A DNA stretch of 54,695 bases. It comes from Rhodoferax lacus. GTDB taxonomy: Bacteria > Pseudomonadota > Gammaproteobacteria > Burkholderiales > Burkholderiaceae_C. The DNA is taken from assembly GCF_003415675.1 (NCBI RefSeq), contig NZ_QFZK01000020.1, forward strand, positions 1 through 54,695, read 5' to 3'. The notes beneath the pieces are model-generated. The model was not told the DNA's origin and did not search any database. It saw only the letters and a list, made by a program, of their open reading frames with translations. This document shows positions 18,890 through 27,711 of this stretch, piece by piece. Within the stretch, counting starts at the first letter, position 1; the number at the start of each line of letters is the position of its first letter. Made by a program: the position numbers and the translations under genes.

Positions 18890-19303
18890 TCAGCGGGAGC
18901 GTTGCAGAACGGCCTTGGAGAAGTCCAGAAATTCGTCCAGGTGCTGGGTGATGATGCCCACCGTGATGGGCAACAGCAGTGACTGGTAGTCATGCACAGC
19001 GATATTGCGAAAGCCCACCATTTTCTGCATGGCTTCTGCGAGCTCCTTGCCGATCCAGCCAGCCCGCTCCAGCAGTTCAAAGACATCGCGGGCGCTTTGC
19101 GGAACCCCCAGTTTGTCGCGCCGGATCAGGTGGTGGCCCATGTCCAGCGCCGCTTCGCAGGCGCGTTGGATGTTCAGGATGGCTGCATCCTGGCGCGAAA
19201 AGTTGCTGGCAAAAGCATCGCCGGCGGCCAGATATTCTTCCCGCACGCGGGCGACACAGCGCTCTATGGCGGCGGCCTTGTTGAGGAGCACGTCATCGAC
19301 CAT
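18890..19303 (-). CDS. HepT-like RNase toxin (DUF86)
   Basis: 137 residues from ATG 19303. The HEPN RNase motif RX4HXY is intact: R99, H104, Y106 in RNIAVHDY. It overlaps the nucleotidyltransferase gene by 11 bases, the usual MntA/HepT arrangement. HepT cleaves RNA and is neutralised when MntA adds AMP near this motif. The open frame extends upstream to 19354, but this start fits the family N-terminus. It lies between folD and the glyA promoter and is probably unrelated to amine catabolism. Confidence 0.85.
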   Translation of the reverse strand: MVDDVLLNKAAAIERCVARVREEYLAAGDAFASNFSRQDAAILNIQRACEAALDMGHHLIRRDKLGVPQSARDVFELLERAGWIGKELAEAMQKMVGFRNIAVHDYQSLLLPITVGIITQHLDEFLDFSKAVLQRSR

Positions 19304-19766
19304 AGACCCGTCCGTCCCTGGCAATGTCGGCCAGCGTGCCCGCACGGGCCGCATCCAGCGCCAGCTTCTCGCCCATCACAAAACACGCGAACAGGTCGGC
19401 CTCCAGGCCTTTGGCCCATAGCCGCTGGCCCTGGGTAAGCACCTGGTACTGCATCACCGTGCTGGCCGCACGCAGATCCAGCAGATCGACCGGGCATCCT
19501 GCAAGGTCTGCCAACTTGTGGGACAGCTCCCACAATACCAAAGGGTCGGCGTAGCCTGCCACCAGCACCGCCAGATCCAAGTCGCTGTCGGTACGTGCTG
19601 TGCCCGCCATCTGGCTACCAAAGGCATAGACCGCCAGGACGCTTGGAAAGGCGTTGCGAAGCGCTTGGACAACAGGGCCATTGCTTTGCAGCAAGCGCTC
19701 TACAAGCCCCGCATGGGCGGCGCGTGCAGTGGTTTGCTTTTGGGTTGAAGCCTGAAGGTCCAGCAT
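19293..19766 (-). CDS. MntA-like nucleotidyltransferase antitoxin
   Basis: 157 residues. The minimal nucleotidyltransferase motif GSX10DXD is present: G50-S51 and D62-x-D64 in GSQMAGTARTDSDLDL. Proteins of this size next to HepT AMPylate the toxin tyrosine and block its RNase. It is encoded first, then HepT, with an 11-base overlap. A clear type VII-style toxin-antitoxin pair by architecture. Confidence 0.85.
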   Translation of the reverse strand: MLDLQASTQKQTTARAAHAGLVERLLQSNGPVVQALRNAFPSVLAVYAFGSQMAGTARTDSDLDLAVLVAGYADPLVLWELSHKLADLAGCPVDLLDLRAASTVMQYQVLTQGQRLWAKGLEADLFACFVMGEKLALDAARAGTLADIARDGRVYGR

Positions 19767-19852
19767 GGGCGGATTATGCGCGGCAGGCGCGGTATGGAAC
19801 AGTGTTAGTCCGAATCACGGCCGAATAGCGGAGGCTGGTCCTTGGCCGTGTT

Positions 19853-20176
19853 CTAGGCAGCCAGCTTCGCGCTGGCCAGCCGGTTCAGACTCACCCCTTG
19901 CTCTGCAGCCGTGAGTGCCAGCTGGCGGTGCAGCATGGGAGGGATGCGCACGCGGAACTCACCGCTGTAGCTTTTTTCGGCCAATGCGTCGGGCACGGGT
20001 TCGCCGCTGGCCTGCATGTCTGCAACCACATCGACCACTACTTTTTGAATGCCTTTGAGCGCCGCTTCCGGGGTCTTCGCCAACCAACTCAGTGACGGAA
20101 ATTCTGCGCACAGCGCGACATGCTCCTGGTCTTCGGGCGACCAAGTAACGCGGTAGGTGTAGTGCTGAATACTCAT
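19853..20176 (-). CDS. hicB: HicB-family antitoxin
   Basis: 107 residues from ATG 20176. The N-terminal partial RNase-H-like HicB fold (YTYRVTWSPEDQEHVALCAEF) is followed by a C-terminal ribbon-helix-helix segment (FRVRIPPMLHRQLALTAAEQ) that would bind the operon promoter. The start overlaps the hicA stop as ATGA. It pairs with the toxin gene just upstream. Confidence 0.85.
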   Translation of the reverse strand: MSIQHYTYRVTWSPEDQEHVALCAEFPSLSWLAKTPEAALKGIQKVVVDVVADMQASGEPVPDALAEKSYSGEFRVRIPPMLHRQLALTAAEQGVSLNRLASAKLAA

Positions 20177-20421
20177 GGTTTCCCCTCCAACTTGTCTATG
20201 GCCTGCAATACCTGCCGGACCTGATAGGGCTTGGCTTTGCCCTTGGCGTTTTGTATGTTGACACGCGGGTCGCCCGGCCAAGGCGTCTTGAAGATGGCGT
20301 GGCTGCTACCGTCCTGACGCGGCTTGCCAAAGTAGATTTGGCACACCTTTTTCAAATCGCTAAAGCTGACGTTGGCAGGCTGATTGCGCATCTGCGTCAG
20401 CAGTTTTTCAACGCTTGTCAT
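20173..20421 (-). CDS. hicA: HicA-family mRNA interferase toxin
   Basis: 82 residues from ATG 20421. The double-stranded-RNA-binding-like HicA fold carries the catalytic histidine region GSSHAIFKTPW. Other in-frame starts lie at 20439 (ATG) and 20451 (GTG); none has a strong ribosome site, so the exact start is uncertain. HicA cleaves mRNA and HicB neutralises it. Located 57 bases after the folD stop on the same strand, with MntA/HepT directly downstream. Confidence 0.8.
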   Translation of the reverse strand: MTSVEKLLTQMRNQPANVSFSDLKKVCQIYFGKPRQDGSSHAIFKTPWPGDPRVNIQNAKGKAKPYQVRQVLQAIDKLEGKP

Positions 20422-20478
20422 GGGCGTCAATGGTGTCATTAGTGGCACCACTTGTCAAATGGTGGAGGGGTGGCGGAT

Positions 20479-21342
20479 TCAGCCCTCTGCCAACTCCGCC
20501 TGCCGCCGCGCCGCCTGAATCGTGTTGTGCACCAGCATGGTGATGGTCATGGGCCCCACACCGCCGGGCACGGGCGAAATGTAGGAGGCTTTTTGGCGCA
20601 CACCCTCAAAGTCCACATCGCCCACCAGGCGGCCGTCGGGCAGGCGGTTGATGCCCACGTCGATCACCACTGCGCCGGTGCGCACCATTTGCGGCAGGAT
20701 CAGATTGGGCACGCCGGCGGCCACCACCAGAATGTCGGCCAGGATGGTGAACTGCGCCAGGTCGCGTGTCTTGGCGTGGCAGATGCACACCGTGGCGTCG
20801 CGCTGCATCAGCATCATGGCCATGGGCTTGCCCACGATGTTGCTGGCGCCCACCACCACCACGTTCTGGCCTTCGATGGGGATGTTCTCGTATTCGAGCA
20901 TCTTGGACACACCATAGGGCGTACAGGGCGGAAACACGGTCTCGCCCTGGGCCAGCGCGCCCACGTTGTAGAGGTGAAAGCCGTCCACATCCTTGTCTAC
21001 CGAGATGGCGGCCAGCACGCGCTTGGCATCAAAGTGCTTGGGCAAGGGCAGCTGCACCAGAATGCCGTGCACCAAGGGGTCGGCGTTCAGGGCCAGGATC
21101 TTGGCCTCCACCTCGGCGTCTGGCGTGTCGGCCGCAAAGGCGTAGACGGTGGAATGCAGGCCGACCTCGGTGCAGGCCTTGACCTTGTTGGCCACATAGA
21201 CCTTGGAGGCCGGGTTGTCACCCACGATGATGACGGCCAGGCCGGGGGTGACGCCACGCGCCTTCAGGGCGGCGGTTTCTTCGCGGCACTGCGCACGCAC
21301 ATGCTGGGCCACGGCTTTGCCGTCGATGATTTTTGCGACCAT
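20479..21342 (-). CDS. folD: Bifunctional methylene-THF dehydrogenase / methenyl-THF cyclohydrolase
   Basis: 287 residues. Catalytic Y49 and K53 lie in SKVYVANKVKAC; the NADP site GASNIVGKPMAM and signature PGGVGPMT are intact. FolD oxidises methylene-THF to 10-formyl-THF. Here it would process C1 units from MetF, the dimethylglycine dehydrogenase-like enzyme and SoxBDAG, and feed PurU. It is divergent from the mttB-like gene across a 255-base promoter region. It could also be the only folD of the cell. Confidence 0.96.
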   Translation of the reverse strand: MVAKIIDGKAVAQHVRAQCREETAALKARGVTPGLAVIIVGDNPASKVYVANKVKACTEVGLHSTVYAFAADTPDAEVEAKILALNADPLVHGILVQLPLPKHFDAKRVLAAISVDKDVDGFHLYNVGALAQGETVFPPCTPYGVSKMLEYENIPIEGQNVVVVGASNIVGKPMAMMLMQRDATVCICHAKTRDLAQFTILADILVVAAGVPNLILPQMVRTGAVVIDVGINRLPDGRLVGDVDFEGVRQKASYISPVPGGVGPMTITMLVHNTIQAARRQAELAEG

Positions 21343-21433
21343 ATTTCCGAAATTCTGTAGGGGTTTAGGGACCCGTCAGATGCTAGGGTGCGGCCCTGCC
21401 CCAGTGGGTGATCGGGGCGACTGTTGGCGCCGC

Positions 21434-21497
21434 GTTTGCGACAAAAACCAACCCCTGCCAGACCCTCGGCGTTGGCATGCAAATGCGTGTCGCAAAC
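21434..21497. promoter_or_regulatory. Inverted TGTCGCAAAC sites between folD and mttB-like gene
   Basis: GTTTGCGACA (21434-21443) and TGTCGCAAAC (21488-21497) are perfect 10-base inverted copies, 44 bases apart, within the divergent folD/mttB promoter region. TGTCGC is the half-site core reported for the related AraC-type regulator ArgR of Pseudomonas. The arrangement suits two regulator binding sites directing transcription both ways. Binding by the local GbdR-like protein is inference. Confidence 0.5.
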
Positions 21498-21597
21498 AGG
21501 TCAAAACTATGCGCTGCGGCTGCAATACTATGAGTATTCATACCGCTGGCCATGCGCATTCCTCATGGCGGCACGCATCTGGCACTGGAGACACCGA

Positions 21598-23199
21598 ATG
21601 AACGACACCGTTGTACAAGCTGAAACCGCAACACCCGAAGCAGCCGAGGCCCCGCGCGGCCGCCGTGCCGGTGGTGGACGTGAGGCCAAACGCGCCGCCC
21701 GCAGTGCGCGCAGTGCCCAGTCTGTGCCCTACATCACACGCAAGATCCCCTACTTTGAGGTGATCGATGAAGAAGGCCTGCAGATTATTGAGCGCAACGC
21801 CGACACCATTCTGGAAGAAGTGGGCATCGATTTCCGTGACGACCCGGAAGCGCTGGACCTGTTCCGCAAGGCCGGTTGCGACGTCAAGGGTGAGCGCGTG
21901 CGCTTCCCCCGCGGCCTGGCGCGCAAGCTGGTGCAGGACACTGCTCCCCGCGAATTCATGCAGCATGCCCGCAACCCGGCGCACAACGTCGTCATTGGCG
22001 GCAAGAACACGGTGTTCGCCCCGGCCTACGGCTCGCCTTTTGTGCGGGATCTGGACAAGGGCCGCCGCTACGCCACCATTGAAGACTTCCAGAATTTTGT
22101 GAAGCTCACCTACATGGCCAATGCGCTGCACCACAGCGGCGGCACGATTTGCGAGCCGGTGGACCTGCCGGTGAACAAGCGCCATTTCGACATGGTGTAC
22201 TCGCACATGAAGTACAGCGACAAGCCCTTCATGGGCTCAGTCACCCACCCCGAGCGCGCCCAGGACACGGTGGAGATGACCAAGATTTTGTTCGGCGACA
22301 ACTGGATTGACCCCCTCACCGGCAAGCCGCGCACCGCGGTGATCAACCTGATCAACGCCAACTCGCCCATGACCTTTGACGAGACCATGCTGGGCGCTGC
22401 CAAGGTTTATGCGCGGGCCAACCAGGCTTGCATCATCACCCCCTTTATCCTGGCCGGTGCCATGTCGCCGGTGACGGTGGCCGGTACGGCTGCGCAGACC
22501 CTGGCCGAGGCCCTGGCCGGCATGGCCTTTGTGCAGCTGTGCAGCCCTGGCGCGCCGGTGGTGCTGGGCAGCTTTGCATCGAGCATCTCCATGCAGTCGG
22601 GCGCCCCCACCTTTGGCACACCCGAGCCCGCTTTGGTGCTGTACGTGATGGCCGCACTGGCGCGCCGTCTGGGCGTGCCCTTCCGCTCGGGTGGCGGCCT
22701 GTGCGGCTCCAAGATCTCGGATGCGCAAGCCGCGTCCGAATCCGCCAACACTCTGCTGCCCACCTGCCTGGGTGGCGTGAACTTTGTGCTGCACACGGCC
22801 GGATGGCTGGAGGGCGGCCTGTCCATGGGCTATGAAAAATTCATCATGGACGTGGACCAGGCCGGCATGATGCACACCCTGCTCAATGGTGTAGACCTGA
22901 CGGAAAACGGCCAGGCCATGGACGCCATCCGCGAGGTCGGCCCGGGCAAGCACTTCCTGGGTTGCGCCCACACCCAGGCCAACTTCGAGAGCGCTTTTTA
23001 CCGCTCGCCGATCACCGACAACAACAGCTTTGAGCAGTGGGAAGCCGAAGGCTCGCGCGACCTGACCCAACGCGCCAATGCGCTGTGGAAGAAGCAACTG
23101 GCCGAGTACGAGGCTCCGGCCATGGATGTGGCCACCGATGAAGGCATTCTGGATTACGTGAACCGCCGCAAGGCATCATTTCCTGATTCCAACATCTGA
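21598..23199 (+). CDS. MttB-family (non-pyrrolysine) methylamine/betaine:corrinoid methyltransferase
   Basis: 533 residues from ATG 21598, with GGAG 7 bases upstream. The MttB-type TIM barrel spans about 60-525 (IIERNADTILEEVGIDF, NALHHSGGTICEPVDLP, INANSPMTFDETM, GSFASSISMQSGAPTFG). Unlike archaeal MttB there is no in-frame UAG, so this is the COG5598 type, exemplified by MtgB, which demethylates quaternary amines such as glycine betaine and methylates Co(I) on a corrinoid protein. A 45-residue Arg/Ala/Gly-rich N-terminal extension precedes the barrel. The corrinoid partner is at 39344-40048. Glycine betaine is the best-supported substrate by context; carnitine, proline betaine or other quaternary amines remain possible. 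Confidence 0.88.
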   Translation: MNDTVVQAETATPEAAEAPRGRRAGGGREAKRAARSARSAQSVPYITRKIPYFEVIDEEGLQIIERNADTILEEVGIDFRDDPEALDLFRKAGCDVKGERVRFPRGLARKLVQDTAPREFMQHARNPAHNVVIGGKNTVFAPAYGSPFVRDLDKGRRYATIEDFQNFVKLTYMANALHHSGGTICEPVDLPVNKRHFDMVYSHMKYSDKPFMGSVTHPERAQDTVEMTKILFGDNWIDPLTGKPRTAVINLINANSPMTFDETMLGAAKVYARANQACIITPFILAGAMSPVTVAGTAAQTLAEALAGMAFVQLCSPGAPVVLGSFASSISMQSGAPTFGTPEPALVLYVMAALARRLGVPFRSGGGLCGSKISDAQAASESANTLLPTCLGGVNFVLHTAGWLEGGLSMGYEKFIMDVDQAGMMHTLLNGVDLTENGQAMDAIREVGPGKHFLGCAHTQANFESAFYRSPITDNNSFEQWEAEGSRDLTQRANALWKKQLAEYEAPAMDVATDEGILDYVNRRKASFPDSNI

Positions 23200-23218
23200 G
23201 TCCCGATTAAGATCGCAA

Positions 23219-23249
23219 GGCGCACAGCCGAAGGGCTGTGCGCCTTTTT
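23219..23249 (+). terminator. Rho-independent terminator of the mttB-like gene
   Basis: A perfect 11-bp stem, GGCGCACAGCC with GGCTGTGCGCC, and a GAAG loop are followed by TTTTT, 20 bases after the stop codon. It separates the methyltransferase transcript from the MFS gene downstream. Confidence 0.9.
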
Positions 23250-23286
23250 CTTGCGCCACGCGCAGCGGTTTTTATATAGGGATGGT

Positions 23287-24570
23287 ATGGGCGTCAACAA
23301 GCTTCTGATTCCGCTGGCCTCGCTGCTCAGTGGCCTGGCCCTGCTGGTGGTGGGAACCGGACTGATGTTTGCTGCCATTGGCGCGCAGGCCGGGTCGGCC
23401 AACTTTTCGGGCCTGGTCACCGGTCTGGTGATGTCGGCCTACTTTGCCGGTTTTGTCTACGGCACCTATGCCTGCCCCCTGATGATCCGCCGCGTGGGCC
23501 ACATACGCGCCTTTGCCGCCATGGCCTCCATCGCCTCGGCCTTGCCCATGTTCCACGCCCTGTGGACCAATGCCTGGGCCTGGGGAGTGTTGCGCTTCAT
23601 TACCGGCGTGTGCCTGGTGGGCCTGTACATCGTGGTGGAGAGCTGGCTCAACGTGGTGGCCACCACGGCGCAGCGCGGCAAGGTGTTTGCAGCCTATATG
23701 GCGGTGAGCGGCATTTCCATGGCCGCCGGGCAGTGGCTGATTCTGGTGGGCGACCGCTTTGGCTTTGTGCCCTTTGCTCTGGCGTCCATCCTGTTCTCCT
23801 TTGCCCTGATTCCCATCACGCTCACGCCGGTGCCCGAGCCCGAGGCCATGGAGGTGCCGCGCTTTGTTTTGAAGGAGTTGTTCTATATCTCGCCCATTGG
23901 CGTGATTGGTACTCTGGGTTCGGGCCTGCTGGGCGGCGCCTTCTACAGCCTGGGCCATGTGTTTGGCCAGGGCGTGGGCTTTAGCGAGCGCGGCATTGCC
24001 ACCTTCATGGCCGCCACCATTCTGGGTGGTGCGGCCTTCCAGTGGCCTATTGGCCACCTGTCGGACAAGCATGACCGGCGCTGGGTGCTGTTCTGGGTGT
24101 GCGCTCTGTGCGCTTGCGTGGCGGGCCTGGGCTTTTACCTGGCGCGTGAATTTGAGGCCTCGCTGATCGTGCTGGGCATTGTGTACGGTGGCCTGTCCTT
24201 TACGGTATATGGTCTGAGCGTGGCCCACGTCAATGACCTGATTGACTCCAAGCGGGTGCTGGAAGTCACCAGCGGCCTCTTGTTGCTGTACGGCATTGGC
24301 TCCACCATCGGCCCAACCCTGGCCGGCGGCGTGATGGATGTGTTTGGTCCTGAGGCGCTGATGCTGTACTTCGCCATCGTGCTCGGCTTGCTGGCTGTGA
24401 GCGTCTGGGCCTTTGCACCTGCCAAGTACATCCACGCCGAACAAAGCAGCCACAAGACCGACTACGTGGTCATGGGAAGTGGCTCGCAGGCCGTGCTGCA
24501 GATGGACCCGCGCAGGCCCGACTTTCAGCACAGCAGGCCGGCGCCGCCTTTTCCCGACCCGGGACACTGA
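23287..24570 (+). CDS. MFS transporter
   Basis: 427 residues from ATG 23287, with AGGGATGG just upstream. About 12 hydrophobic segments are visible, with an MFS loop (PLMIRRVGHIRAFA) after segment 2 and QWPIGHLSDKHDRRWVL in the middle loop. The style resembles the YcaD-like branch of MFS proteins. The C-terminal tail (about 395-427) is hydrophilic. It lies on the same strand as the mttB-like gene but beyond a strong terminator, so it is separately transcribed. Substrate unknown; transport of a methylated amine or its product is only suggested by position. Confidence 0.85.
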   Translation: MGVNKLLIPLASLLSGLALLVVGTGLMFAAIGAQAGSANFSGLVTGLVMSAYFAGFVYGTYACPLMIRRVGHIRAFAAMASIASALPMFHALWTNAWAWGVLRFITGVCLVGLYIVVESWLNVVATTAQRGKVFAAYMAVSGISMAAGQWLILVGDRFGFVPFALASILFSFALIPITLTPVPEPEAMEVPRFVLKELFYISPIGVIGTLGSGLLGGAFYSLGHVFGQGVGFSERGIATFMAATILGGAAFQWPIGHLSDKHDRRWVLFWVCALCACVAGLGFYLAREFEASLIVLGIVYGGLSFTVYGLSVAHVNDLIDSKRVLEVTSGLLLLYGIGSTIGPTLAGGVMDVFGPEALMLYFAIVLGLLAVSVWAFAPAKYIHAEQSSHKTDYVVMGSGSQAVLQMDPRRPDFQHSRPAPPFPDPGH

Positions 24571-24610
24571 TTTGGCTTGAGGTCCGTGGCTGCGCGTACT
24601 GTTGCCGGAT

Positions 24611-25039
24611 TTAGGCCGCCCAGTGGAAGCGCACGACGGCCATGCCCAGCGCGAACAAATAGGCATAGGCCAGGCGGTCCATGTCGACGGTCTCCTGCCC
24701 GCGGCGCGCACGCCAGCGGCCGATGGCAACGGTGGTAGCCGCCGCTGCCATCGGCGCCAGCAGCAAGGTAGCCAGACGCCCGGCATGGCTGTGCGTCAGT
24801 GAGTGCGAAAACACCAGCAGACTCAGGCCCCCGGCGATGCTGCCCAGCAGCGCATAGCCCAGCATCAGCCGCCATTTGCTGCGCGACTCGGGGTGCTCGA
24901 CTTCGCCGCGTGTCAGGTGGATGCCGGCCTCGGCCAGCGCCTCTGCAACAATCTGCAGCACGGCCTCGGCGAACACTTCAAACAAGGAGCTCAGCATGGT
25001 GGCCAGAATCTCAAACAGCCATTGCAACAACACTTCCAT
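24611..25039 (-). CDS. Small membrane protein of unknown function
   Basis: 142 residues. An N-terminal amphipathic, hydrophobic segment (about 1-40) precedes a hydrophilic patch (about 44-56), then hydrophobic stretches at about 58-78 (LGYALLGSIAGGLSLLVFS), 88-105 and 125-140. No family recognised. It starts 2 bases after the pseudouridine synthase stop on the same strand, so the two are probably co-transcribed, and it converges on the MFS gene. Confidence 0.6.
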   Translation of the reverse strand: MEVLLQWLFEILATMLSSLFEVFAEAVLQIVAEALAEAGIHLTRGEVEHPESRSKWRLMLGYALLGSIAGGLSLLVFSHSLTHSHAGRLATLLLAPMAAAATTVAIGRWRARRGQETVDMDRLAYAYLFALGMAVVRFHWAA

Positions 25040-25041
25040 GC

Positions 25042-25617
25042 TCAGTCCCTGGTGGTGGAAACAGGGGCTGCTGGCTGCCAGGCGCCTGGCGCCAGGCCGT
25101 CCAGCGTATAGGGACCCATGGCGGCGCGCACCAGGCGCAGGGTAGGGTGGCCCACGGCGGCAGTCATGCGACGCACTTGGCGGTTGCGGCCTTCACGAAT
25201 CACCAGCTCGATCCAGGCGGTGGGAATGTTCTGGCGCTGGCGTATGGGCGGCTCGCGTTCCCACAGCGCCGGGGCGGTTTCCAGCAAGCGGGCGCGGGCA
25301 GGCAAGGTCAGACCATCGTTGAGCTGCACGCCCCGGCACAAGGCCTGCAGCGCGGCGGCGTCTGGAACGCCTTCCACCTGGGCCCAGTAGGTCTTCTCCA
25401 GCTTGAAGCGCGGGTCGGCAATGCGGGCCTGCAGTTGGCCGTCATCGGTGAGCAGCAGCAGGCCCTCGCTGTCGGCATCGAGCCGCCCGGCCACATAGAC
25501 GCCGGGCAGGTCAATGAAGTCCTTGAGCCCGCGCCAGCGCCCTTCCGGAGTGAACTGGCTGAGCACCCCGTAGGGCTTGTTGAAGCGGATCAGCCGGGAG
25601 GTTTCGGGCACATGCAT
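25042..25617 (-). CDS. RsuA/RluE-family pseudouridine synthase
   Basis: 191 residues, the short form without an S4 domain, as in RluE (23S rRNA pseudouridine 2457). The catalytic aspartate is D47 in [14 protein letters not shown]; the family motifs [12 protein letters not shown] and [23 protein letters not shown] are present. Likely modifies 23S rRNA. It lies 51 bases after hyuA copy 2, at the end of that gene run, and is probably unrelated to the amine pathway. Confidence 0.88.
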   Translation of the reverse strand: MHVPETSRLIRFNKPYGVLSQFTPEGRWRGLKDFIDLPGVYVAGRLDADSEGLLLLTDDGQLQARIADPRFKLEKTYWAQVEGVPDAAALQALCRGVQLNDGLTLPARARLLETAPALWEREPPIRQRQNIPTAWIELVIREGRNRQVRRMTAAVGHPTLRLVRAAMGPYTLDGLAPGAWQPAAPVSTTRD

Positions 25618-25668
25618 GTGCGCTCAGCTTAGCCGAAATCAGGCGGGGCGGGGCGCACCAGGCGCGGC

Positions 25669-27711
25669 TCAGGCCGCCGCGTTGGGCCGCCCGATGGCCT
25701 CGGCCACAAGGGTGGCCTGCAGCAGGCCGGTATCGTCGCGCGCGTTGGGCATGTACTGCTTGGTGACGCTGAGCTTGACCTGCGGGTGCGGCGCGCCCAT
25801 CTCGATGACGGCATCGCGCGCCAGTTGCTCGGCCAGCGCCTGGGCTGCGGCCAGGGCCTCCGTTGCATCGGTGAACTGGCGCGTGCCGGCGGTGGAGTGC
25901 AGTCGGAACAGGCCGCTGCCATCGCCCAGCACTTCCACGGTGGCGCTGTGTGCCACCACGCCGGTGGCCGCGCCCACGGCATTGGCCACTTCGCAGAATT
26001 CCGGGAACACCATCTCGCAGCCCAGGCGGCGCTGCACCTCTTCGTAGTACACCTTCACCGGCCCGCCCACGGCCACCACGGGAATGCTGGGGGTCAGGCG
26101 CACCGTGGCCAGGCCGAGCTGCCCTGCGCCGCTGCACACGGCCTGCGTCAGGGCGTTGTCGGCCATCTCCACACCAAAGGCGGTTTGCAGAATGGCCAGG
26201 CCCGTGAGGCGCACCGTCTCGTTCCAGACGGCGCTGGCAAAGTTGCGGGTGCGCTCGGGGGTGGGCAGCTTCATGTCGCGCAGGCGCGCGGCCAGTTGCG
26301 TGGCCATGGTGGCAGCCTCCAGCGACCAGTTGGCCTGCAGGCCCAGCACATGCGACACGTCCGAGGGCGTGAGGCTGCTGACCTGCACCAGGCCCTTGCG
26401 CTGCAGGCTGGCAATCGAGCGCTGGGAGCTAAGCGACGTGGCCAACTTGCGCAGGGGCTGCGGTGCATGGGTGATGGTTTGCAGGGCCTCCAACTCGCGC
26501 GCGGACAGGCCGTTGTGTTGCTTGTCGGTGCTGGCGGCAAAGGGCAGCAGCACAAACTTGCCGTGCATGGAGCCGCCGCCTTGCACATCGTCCAGGTCGG
26601 CGCGCAGCATGGCCAGTACCTGCGGATAGCGCGCCGCAATCAGCGAGACAGGGGCCACGCGCTGCGGCCCGACCTGGATGCGGCCATTCGCATGCAACGT
26701 GATTTCGCTGTCGCCCCCGAGTCCAATGGTGCGCACATCGATGGCCCGCACCATGGTGCGCCAGCCGCCCACTTCGGCACCTTCCTCGCGCACCTTGGGG
26801 CGGCCGTTGATCAGCAGCCCGAGGTCCGTGGTGGTGCCGCCCATGTCGGACAGAATAAAACTGTCCAGGCCGCTGAGCCACTGCGCGCCCACCAGGCTGG
26901 CGGCGGGGCCCGAGAGCACGGTCTCTATCGGCCGTGTGGCCACCGACTCGGCCAGGGCCAGCGAGCCGTCGCCCTTGACGATCATCAGTGGGCAGGCAAT
27001 TTTCAAATGGGCCATGGCGCGCTGCACGGCGCCAATCAGGCCGGAGATGCGGGGAATCAGACGTGCATTCAGCACGGCTGTCAGGGCCCGGCGCGGTGCG
27101 TCCAGTGCCGAAGACAGCTCGGTGGACAGCGTGACCGGTTTGCCGGTCAGGGCCACGATGCGCTCGCGTGCGGCCTGCTCATGTGCGGCATTGCGCACGG
27201 CAAAGGCGCCGGCCACGGCATAGGCATCCACCTTGGGTGCCATGGCCAGGATGGCCGCGTCCAGCGCGTCCAGGTCCAGCGGCCTGGCGGCATCGCCGTT
27301 GTGGTTGTGGCCGCCATCAATGACGGCCATGGGAATCTCGGGAAAGGCCTTGGCAATGCCGGTGCGCTCCACCATGGCCGCATCAAAACCGATCAGGATG
27401 ACGCCGGTGGCGCTGCCGTGTCCTTCGACCACGGCGTTGGTGGCCAGCGTGGTGGAGACCGACACCATGGCCACGTCCTGTGGCGGCACATCGTGCGAAA
27501 GCTTTGCCAGCGCCTGGGTGATGGCTTCGGTCACGCCCACGGCCAAGTCGCCCTTGGTAGTGATGGCCTTGGCGGTGGCGATGATGCGGTGGCCGCGCGC
27601 CTCGATCACGGCCGCATCGGTGTACGTGCCGCCGGTGTCTACGCCAATGAGGTAGGTGGTCTTGCCCGGCCTGTCATCCGACGCAGCCGCCTGGCCCGCG
27701 GGGCCCGCCAT
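25669..27711 (-). CDS. HyuA-like ATPase (hydantoinase/oxoprolinase A family), copy 2
   Basis: 680 residues. ASKHA motifs: LIGVDTGGTYTDAAV, VSTTLATNAVVEG, LSDMGGTTTDLGL, SGPAASLVGA. It is clearly paralogous to the protein at 8598-10691 but lacks its low-complexity insert, and again has no HyuB. Its ATG overlaps the bmt stop by one base (TGATG), strong evidence of co-translation with betaine-homocysteine methyltransferase. A link to betaine use is therefore likely, but the reaction is unknown. A 16-residue N-terminal leader precedes the first beta strand, so a slightly later start is possible. Confidence 0.82.
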   Translation of the reverse strand: MAGPAGQAAASDDRPGKTTYLIGVDTGGTYTDAAVIEARGHRIIATAKAITTKGDLAVGVTEAITQALAKLSHDVPPQDVAMVSVSTTLATNAVVEGHGSATGVILIGFDAAMVERTGIAKAFPEIPMAVIDGGHNHNGDAARPLDLDALDAAILAMAPKVDAYAVAGAFAVRNAAHEQAARERIVALTGKPVTLSTELSSALDAPRRALTAVLNARLIPRISGLIGAVQRAMAHLKIACPLMIVKGDGSLALAESVATRPIETVLSGPAASLVGAQWLSGLDSFILSDMGGTTTDLGLLINGRPKVREEGAEVGGWRTMVRAIDVRTIGLGGDSEITLHANGRIQVGPQRVAPVSLIAARYPQVLAMLRADLDDVQGGGSMHGKFVLLPFAASTDKQHNGLSARELEALQTITHAPQPLRKLATSLSSQRSIASLQRKGLVQVSSLTPSDVSHVLGLQANWSLEAATMATQLAARLRDMKLPTPERTRNFASAVWNETVRLTGLAILQTAFGVEMADNALTQAVCSGAGQLGLATVRLTPSIPVVAVGGPVKVYYEEVQRRLGCEMVFPEFCEVANAVGAATGVVAHSATVEVLGDGSGLFRLHSTAGTRQFTDATEALAAAQALAEQLARDAVIEMGAPHPQVKLSVTKQYMPNARDDTGLLQATLVAEAIGRPNAAA

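Noticed and set aside
21598..23199. Pyrrolysine-containing trimethylamine methyltransferase
   Set aside because: The reading frame is continuous with no in-frame UAG, and no pylT/pylS-like genes are seen; this is the non-pyrrolysine MttB type.
8598..27711. Complete hydantoin utilisation (HyuA plus HyuB)
   Set aside because: Both HyuA-like proteins lack a HyuB partner and racemase or carbamoylase neighbours.
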